DNA of 11,054 nt from Pseudomonadota bacterium. Lineage in GTDB: Bacteria > Pseudomonadota > Gammaproteobacteria > Burkholderiales > Rhodocyclaceae. Shown one piece after another: positions 7,250 to 11,054 of the stretch. The stretch is from positions 1 through 11,054 of the forward strand of contig JAJZPJ010000082.1 of NCBI GenBank assembly GCA_021811225.1, written 5' to 3'. The first letter of the stretch is position 1. Each line of letters opens with the position of its first letter. Made by a program: the position numbers and the translations under genes. A model generated the notes under the pieces. That model searched no databases. It saw nothing but the letters and a program-made list of their open reading frames with translations, and was not told the DNA's origin.

Positions 7250-7279
7250 ATGCAGACTGTCATCACGACCGCGTCATGA
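7250..7279 (+). other. Possible 9-codon leader ORF overlapping the next start codon
   Basis: ATG at 7250 opens a nine-codon frame (MQTVITTAS) whose TGA (7277-7279) overlaps the ATG of the ModA-like gene (7276-7278) in an ATGA arrangement. That ATG has no ribosome site of its own, so re-initiation after a short leader peptide is conceivable. The leader ATG also lacks a good ribosome site, so this is weak. Confidence 0.2.
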
Positions 7280-7965
7280 GCACCAGGATCACCGGCATCT
7301 CGTCGATGGCGACGCGCCAGGTGCTGACCGAGCTCGCCGACGCGTATCGGAAGATGAGCGGCGTCGCCGTCCTGTTCGAGTCGGTGGGCGGCGTCGATGC
7401 GGCCAAACGGGTCGAGGCGGGCGAAGCCTTCGACGTCGCGGTGCTCGCCGCCGATGCGCTCGCCAAGCTGATCGGCAGCGGCCGCGTGATCGCGCAGAGC
7501 CGGACCGACCTGGTGCGCTCGGCGGTGGCGGTGGCGGTGCGCGCGGGCGCTCCCCGGCCCGACATCGGTTCGGAAGAGGCGCTGCGCAACACCGTACTCC
7601 TTGCGCGCACCATCGGTTATTCCACCGGGCCCAGCGGCGTGGCGCTGATGGCGCTGTTCGAACGCTGGGGCATCGCCGGGGCCGTCCGCGGGCGCATCGT
7701 CCAGGCGCCGGCCGGCGTGCCGGTCGGCCAGCGGGTGGCAAACGGCCAGGTCGAGCTTGGCTTCCAGCAGTTGAGCGAATTGCTGCACCTGCCCGGCATC
7801 GACGTGCTCGGGACGCTGCCCGCCGGCGCCGAGATCCTCACCACCTTTTCGGCCGGCCAGTGCGCCACCTCCAGCCAGCCCGATGCCGTGCGCGCCTTGC
7901 TCGCCTTCATGAAGTCGCCCGCCGCTGTTGAGGCCAAGCGGCGCCACGGCATGGAGCCGGCGTGA
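7276..7965 (+). CDS. ModA-like substrate-binding-fold protein without signal peptide
   Basis: This 229-residue protein resembles the molybdate-type (ModA, PBP-like) extracellular binding proteins. The family-like features are an N-terminal strand and helix (ITGISSMATRQVLTELADAYRKMSG), FDVAVLAADALAKLIGSGRV, the hinge-proximal IGYSTGPSGVALMALFERWGI, and VANGQVELGFQQLSELLHLPG. True ModA proteins carry an export signal. This one starts directly with the first domain strand, and an in-frame TAA at 7192-7194 leaves no room for a signal sequence even if GTG at 7201, 7234 or 7246 were used. It should therefore be cytoplasmic, and no permease or ATPase gene is adjacent. It is the first gene of the lig run, 49 bp before ligJ, and may bind a pathway acid or assist regulation; that is speculation. 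The ATG at 7276 was chosen because the domain begins there. It has no clear ribosome site, so the start is uncertain. Confidence 0.8.
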   Translation: MSTRITGISSMATRQVLTELADAYRKMSGVAVLFESVGGVDAAKRVEAGEAFDVAVLAADALAKLIGSGRVIAQSRTDLVRSAVAVAVRAGAPRPDIGSEEALRNTVLLARTIGYSTGPSGVALMALFERWGIAGAVRGRIVQAPAGVPVGQRVANGQVELGFQQLSELLHLPGIDVLGTLPAGAEILTTFSAGQCATSSQPDAVRALLAFMKSPAAVEAKRRHGMEPA

Positions 7966-8014
7966 CATTGACAACCCTCACTGCACCCCTCAACCCAGAC
8001 AGCAGGAATCCGCC

Positions 8015-9043
8015 ATGATCATCGATTGCCACGGCCACTACACCACCGCGCCCAAGTCGCTGGAGGACTGGCGCAACCGCCAGATCGCCGGCCTGAAGGA
8101 CCCCGCGGCCACGCCCAAGGTCTCCGAGCTCAGGATCGGCGACGACGAGCTGGCCCAGACCATCGAGCAGAACCAGTTGAAGAAGATGCGGGAGCGCGGC
8201 TCCGACCTCACCATCTTCTCGCCGCGCGCGAGCTTCATGGCGCACCACCTCGGCGACTTCCAGACCAGTTCGACCTGGGCCTCGATCTGCAACGAGCTGA
8301 TCCACCGGGTGACCAAGCTCTTTCCCGACCACTTCATCGGCGCGGCGATGCTGCCGCAATCCCCCGGAGTGCGGCCCGAGACCTGCATCCCGGAGATGAA
8401 GCGCTGCATCGAGGAATACGGCTTCGTCGGCATCAATCTCAATCCCGACCCTTCCGGCGGCCACTGGCGCGAGCCGCCGCTGTCGGACCGCTGGTGGTAT
8501 CCGATCTACGAGCAGATGGTCGAGTACGACATCCCGGCGATGGTCCATGTCAGCACCAGTTGCAACGCCTGCTTCCACACCACCGGCGCCCACTACCTGA
8601 ACGCCGACACCACGGCCTTCATGCAGTGCCTGACCTCGAACCTGTTCAAGGATTTCCCGACGCTGAGGTTCATCATCCCGCACGGCGGCGGCGCGGTGCC
8701 CTACCACTGGGGCCGCTTCCGCGGCCTGGCGCAGGACATGAAGCTGCCGCCCTTGAAGGATCATCTGCTGAACAACCTCTTCTTCGACACCTGCGTCTAT
8801 CACCAGCCGGGCATCGATTTGTTGACCAAGGTGATCCCGGTGGACAACATCCTGTTCGCGTCAGAAATGATCGGCGCGGTGCGCGGCATCGATCCCGAGA
8901 CCGGCCACCCCTATGACGACACCAAGCGCTTCATCGACGGCGCCAAGAGCCTGAGCGAGGCCGATCGCGCCAAGATCTTCGAGGGCAACAGCCGGCGGGT
9001 ATTCCCCCGCCTGGACGCGAGCCTCAAGCGCCGCGGCGCGTAG
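8015..9043 (+). CDS. ligJ: 4-oxalomesaconate hydratase (LigJ/PmdE)
   Basis: This 342-residue cytoplasmic enzyme of the amidohydrolase superfamily adds water to 4-oxalomesaconate to give 4-carboxy-4-hydroxy-2-oxoadipate (CHA) in the protocatechuate 4,5-cleavage pathway. It begins MIIDCHGHY, with the metal-binding His6 and His8. Further conserved positions are His178 (MVHVSTSC), His223 (IIPHGGGAVPYHWGRF) and Glu284 (FASEMIGAVRG). As far as I recall, these agree in residue number with the zinc and catalytic residues reported for characterised LigJ. The Glu in place of the usual amidohydrolase Asp near the C-terminus separates this hydratase from hydrolases and decarboxylases of the superfamily. 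The ATG at 8015 follows AGGAA (8004-8008) at a good distance. It is followed by ligK after 29 bp and is very probably co-transcribed with it. Confidence 0.95.
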   Translation: MIIDCHGHYTTAPKSLEDWRNRQIAGLKDPAATPKVSELRIGDDELAQTIEQNQLKKMRERGSDLTIFSPRASFMAHHLGDFQTSSTWASICNELIHRVTKLFPDHFIGAAMLPQSPGVRPETCIPEMKRCIEEYGFVGINLNPDPSGGHWREPPLSDRWWYPIYEQMVEYDIPAMVHVSTSCNACFHTTGAHYLNADTTAFMQCLTSNLFKDFPTLRFIIPHGGGAVPYHWGRFRGLAQDMKLPPLKDHLLNNLFFDTCVYHQPGIDLLTKVIPVDNILFASEMIGAVRGIDPETGHPYDDTKRFIDGAKSLSEADRAKIFEGNSRRVFPRLDASLKRRGA

Positions 9044-9072
9044 TTGCCACCCTTCTCTATAGGAACCTTCCC

Positions 9073-9768
9073 ATGACAACCCCCATGAACGATCTCGGCA
9101 TCGTGGTGCGCAACATCGAGCGGGCCGATCCGGCCGCGGTGGCGCGCCTGGCCAAATTCGGCGTCGCCACCATCCACGAGGCGATGGGCCGCGTCGGCCT
9201 GATGAAGACCCATATGCGCCCGGTCTATGCCGGCGCGGCATTGTGCGGCAGCGCCGTGACGGTGCTGGCCCAGCCCGGCGACAACTGGATGCTGCACGTC
9301 GCGGCCGAACAGTTGCGGCCGGGCGACGTGCTGGTGGTGGCGTGCACCGCCGACAACAGCGACGGCATGTTCGGCGACCTGCTCGCCACCTCCTTCCGTG
9401 CCCGCGGCGCCGTCGGCATCGTCATCGACGCCGGCGTGCGCGACGTCCGCGATCTGACCGCGATGGCTTTCCCGACCTTCTCGCGCGCGGTGTCGGCCAA
9501 GGGCACGGTCAAGGCGACGCTGGGCTCGGTGAACATCCCGGTGGTCTGCGCCGGCGCGCTGGTCCATCCCGGCGACGTGGTGGTCGGCGACGACGACGGC
9601 GTGGTGATCGTGCCGCGCGCGGTGGCGACCCTGGCCGCCGACGCCGCCCAGGCGCGCGAGGACAACGAGGCGGGCAAGCGCCGCCGCCTGGCCGCCGGCG
9701 AGCTGGGTCTGGACATGTACAACATGCGCGAGGCCTTGGCCAAGGCCGGCCTGCGCTACCTCGATTGA
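9073..9768 (+). CDS. ligK: 4-carboxy-4-hydroxy-2-oxoadipate aldolase (LigK/PmdF, RraA-like fold)
   Basis: This 231-residue class II aldolase splits 4-carboxy-4-hydroxy-2-oxoadipate into pyruvate and oxaloacetate, the last step of the protocatechuate 4,5-cleavage pathway. Family members also accept 4-hydroxy-4-methyl-2-oxoglutarate and decarboxylate oxaloacetate. The RraA-like core is clear: GDVLVVACTADNSDGMFGDLLATSFRARGAVGIVIDAG. The family GDLL motif is at 101-104. R123 and D124 (GVRDVRDL) match the substrate-binding Arg and metal-binding Asp of characterised HMG/CHA aldolases. The C-terminal part includes VHPGDVVVGDDDGVVIVPR. Length is normal for the longer, catalytic branch rather than for the shorter RNase E inhibitor RraA. 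AGGAA precedes the ATG. A dehydrogenase remnant begins five bases after its stop. Confidence 0.95.
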   Translation: MTTPMNDLGIVVRNIERADPAAVARLAKFGVATIHEAMGRVGLMKTHMRPVYAGAALCGSAVTVLAQPGDNWMLHVAAEQLRPGDVLVVACTADNSDGMFGDLLATSFRARGAVGIVIDAGVRDVRDLTAMAFPTFSRAVSAKGTVKATLGSVNIPVVCAGALVHPGDVVVGDDDGVVIVPRAVATLAADAAQAREDNEAGKRRRLAAGELGLDMYNMREALAKAGLRYLD

Positions 9769-9773
9769 CTCTG

Positions 9774-9917
9774 ATGGACATTCCCCTCGACCCGCTGCAC
9801 TGGCGCATCGCTCTCGTCGGCTACGGCGAGGCCGGCCGCATGGGCGAGCGCGATGCCCCGCGCGAGAACTGGCGGCTCGACGCCGACCGCCTCATCGGAA
9901 CATCGAACAAACCCTAG
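9774..9917 (+). pseudogene. Remnant of an NAD(P)-dependent dehydrogenase (N-terminal Rossmann start only)
   Basis: A 47-codon frame starts five bases after the ligK stop and ends at TAG 9915-9917. It encodes MDIPLDPLHWRIALVGYGEA, then GRMGERDAPRENWRLDADR and a short tail. RIALVGYGEAG is the first strand and GxGxxG nucleotide-binding turn of a dinucleotide-binding domain. It is especially like 3-hydroxyisobutyrate-dehydrogenase-type oxidoreductases with a DUF1932 tail, which I recall as frequent companions of lig/pmd genes. After residue 22 no continuation of a Rossmann domain is visible, so most of the gene appears to be lost. The spacing after ligK and the start codon look intact, as expected if a full-length gene once stood between ligK and ligI. 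A true 47-residue protein is possible but unlikely. Confidence 0.6.
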
Positions 9918-9937
9918 AATCCTTCGACCGAGAAACC

Positions 9938-10834
9938 ATGGATCCCGACTGGCTGCCCTTCCATCCCCATCCCGCCAAACCGCGGTTCACGCCGCCGCCT
10001 GGCGCGGTCGACGCGCACTGCCACGTGTTCGGCCCGGCGGACAAGTTCCCCTTCGCGCCCGAGCGCAAATACACGCCCTGCGACGCCTCGAAGGAGCAGC
10101 TCTTCGCGCTGCGCGACCATCTCGGCTTCTCCCGCAACGTCGTCGTCCAGGCCACCTGCCACGGCAACGACAACCGCGCGCTGGTCGATGCGCTGGTCCA
10201 TTCCGAAGGCCGTGCGCGCGGCGTCGCCTCGGTCGGGCGCGACGTCAGCGACGCCGAGCTGCAAGCCTTGCACCAGGCCGGCGTGCGCGGCACCCGCTTC
10301 AACTTCGTCAGGCGCCTGGTGGACTTCACGCCGCGCGCGGTGCTGGCCGAGATCGCCGGCCGCATCGCCCCCCTGGGCTGGCACGTGGTGGTCTATTTCG
10401 AGGCGCAGGACCTGCCCGAGCTGTGGGACTTCTTCACCGCGCTGCCGACCACGGTGGTGGTCGACCACATGGGCCGCCCCGACGTGACCAAGCCCGTCGA
10501 TGGGCCGGAGTTCGAGTTGTTCGTCAAACTGCTCTCCGAGCACGGCAACATCTGGTCCAAGGTGAGCTGTCCCGAGCGCCTGTCGAAGTCCGGCCCGCCG
10601 GCGCTGGACGGCGAGCAGAATCCCTACCGCGACGTGCTGCCCTTCGCCCGCCGCCTGGTCGAGAACTTTCCCGACCGCGTCTTGTGGGGCACCGACTGGC
10701 CGCATCCCAACCTGAAGAACCACATGCCCGACGACGGCCTGCTGGTGGACTTCATTCCGCACATCGCGCCCACCGCCGAGCTGCAGAAGAAGCTGCTGGT
10801 CGACAATCCGATGCATCTTTATTGGGCCGACTGA
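9938..10834 (+). CDS. ligI: 2-pyrone-4,6-dicarboxylate hydrolase (LigI/PmdD)
   Basis: This 298-residue cytoplasmic enzyme of the amidohydrolase superfamily (COG3618 group) hydrolyses 2-pyrone-4,6-dicarboxylate to 4-oxalomesaconate, feeding LigJ. LigI is known to work without a bound metal. The sequence shows the N-terminal DAHCHVFGP (H27 and H29), DHMGRPD (His at 177), and WGTDWPHPN with the catalytic-type Asp at 253. These features are characteristic of LigI. A Trp/Pro-rich start (MDPDWLPFHPHPAKP) precedes the barrel. The ATG follows only a weak purine stretch (GAGAAA). The gene comes 20 bases after the dehydrogenase remnant and 18 bases before ligA, consistent with one operon. Confidence 0.95.
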   Translation: MDPDWLPFHPHPAKPRFTPPPGAVDAHCHVFGPADKFPFAPERKYTPCDASKEQLFALRDHLGFSRNVVVQATCHGNDNRALVDALVHSEGRARGVASVGRDVSDAELQALHQAGVRGTRFNFVRRLVDFTPRAVLAEIAGRIAPLGWHVVVYFEAQDLPELWDFFTALPTTVVVDHMGRPDVTKPVDGPEFELFVKLLSEHGNIWSKVSCPERLSKSGPPALDGEQNPYRDVLPFARRLVENFPDRVLWGTDWPHPNLKNHMPDDGLLVDFIPHIAPTAELQKKLLVDNPMHLYWAD

Positions 10835-10852
10835 GATTCGCAGGAGAAAATC

Positions 10853-11054
10853 ATGGCGCTCGAAAAACCCTACCTGGACGTGCCCGGCACCACCATCTTC
10901 GACGCCGAGATGTCGCGCAAGGGCTATCACCTGAACCAGTTCTGCATGTCGCTGATGAAGGCGGAGAACCGCGCGCGCTTCAAGGCCGACGAGCGCGCCT
11001 ACCTCGACGAGTGGCCGATGAGCGAGGAGCAGAAGCAGGCGGTGCTGGCGCGCG
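10853..11054 (+). CDS. ligA: Protocatechuate 4,5-dioxygenase alpha (small) subunit LigA/PmdA, N-terminal part (3' truncated by window edge)
   Basis: The frame starts at ATG 10853 after a strong ribosome site, AGGAG at 10842-10846, and runs open to the window end (67 codons seen; the family has roughly 140). It begins MALEKPYLDVPGTTIFDAEM and continues with SRKGYHLNQFCMSLMKAENR. The sequence then runs through FKADERAYLDEWPMSEEQKQAV. These are hallmarks of the LigA family. LigA is the helical subunit that caps the iron site of LigB; together they open the protocatechuate ring between C4 and C5 to give 4-carboxy-2-hydroxymuconate semialdehyde. Whether ligB follows as a separate gene or is fused cannot be seen. 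This ligA is unrelated to the DNA ligase gene of the same name. Confidence 0.93.
   Translation, partial: MALEKPYLDVPGTTIFDAEMSRKGYHLNQFCMSLMKAENRARFKADERAYLDEWPMSEEQKQAVLAR

Noticed and set aside
6384..7931. 515-codon plus-strand open frame
   Set aside because: It spans the antisense of the LysR gene and an alternative frame of the ModA-like gene. The composition is typical of GC-rich spurious frames.
9914..10930. 338-codon minus-strand open frame
   Set aside because: It is antisense to ligI and the start of ligA, whose products are clearly recognisable; the translated frame shows no family features.

Overview
This looks like a GC-rich betaproteobacterial chromosome segment. A Rhodocyclales- or Burkholderiales-like source is the best guess from gene content and order: a chemotaxis gene, membrane-bound c-di-GMP enzymes, and a protocatechuate 4,5-cleavage (lig/pmd) cluster. 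This placement is inference; there is no rRNA or other phylogenetic marker in the window.

Left part (1-4190), signalling. The window opens inside the 3' end of cheB. After a 118-bp gap comes a very large transmembrane hybrid c-di-GMP protein (PDC-like sensor, PAS, GAF, PAS, GGDEF, EAL). Its first two thirds are clearly more AT-rich than the neighbours. Just behind its stop codon is a decayed fragment of a second, different EAL domain with an internal stop. A 43-bp structured repeat follows.

Middle part (4190-7136). A minus-strand membrane diguanylate cyclase (GGEEF) starts at a TTG codon. It is divergent from a YfcG/Nu-class glutathione transferase on the plus strand. A second copy of the 43-bp repeat lies between that gene and a convergent LysR-type regulator. 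Both repeat copies therefore sit at junctions where genes converge.

Right part (7137-11054), aromatic catabolism. The LysR gene is divergent from a run of plus-strand genes. The 139-bp spacer holds a perfect 7-3-7 palindrome of LysR-box type. The run is: a ModA-like periplasmic-binding-fold protein without signal peptide, ligJ (4-oxalomesaconate hydratase), ligK (4-carboxy-4-hydroxy-2-oxoadipate aldolase), a 47-codon remnant of an NAD(P)-dependent dehydrogenase, ligI (2-pyrone-4,6-dicarboxylate hydrolase), and the start of ligA (protocatechuate 4,5-dioxygenase small subunit). The order ligJ-ligK-ligI-ligA is the same as pmdE-F-D-A of Comamonas. Together these convert protocatechuate ring-cleavage product through PDC, 4-oxalomesaconate and CHA to pyruvate and oxaloacetate. 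The large dioxygenase subunit and the CHMS dehydrogenase are expected just beyond the right edge. There is no tautomerase (ligU/pmdU) gene in the window.

No tRNA, rRNA, CRISPR array, transposase or integrase was seen. No gene-free stretch exceeds 300 bases; the longest is 3967-4189, which holds the EAL remnant and repeat copy 1.
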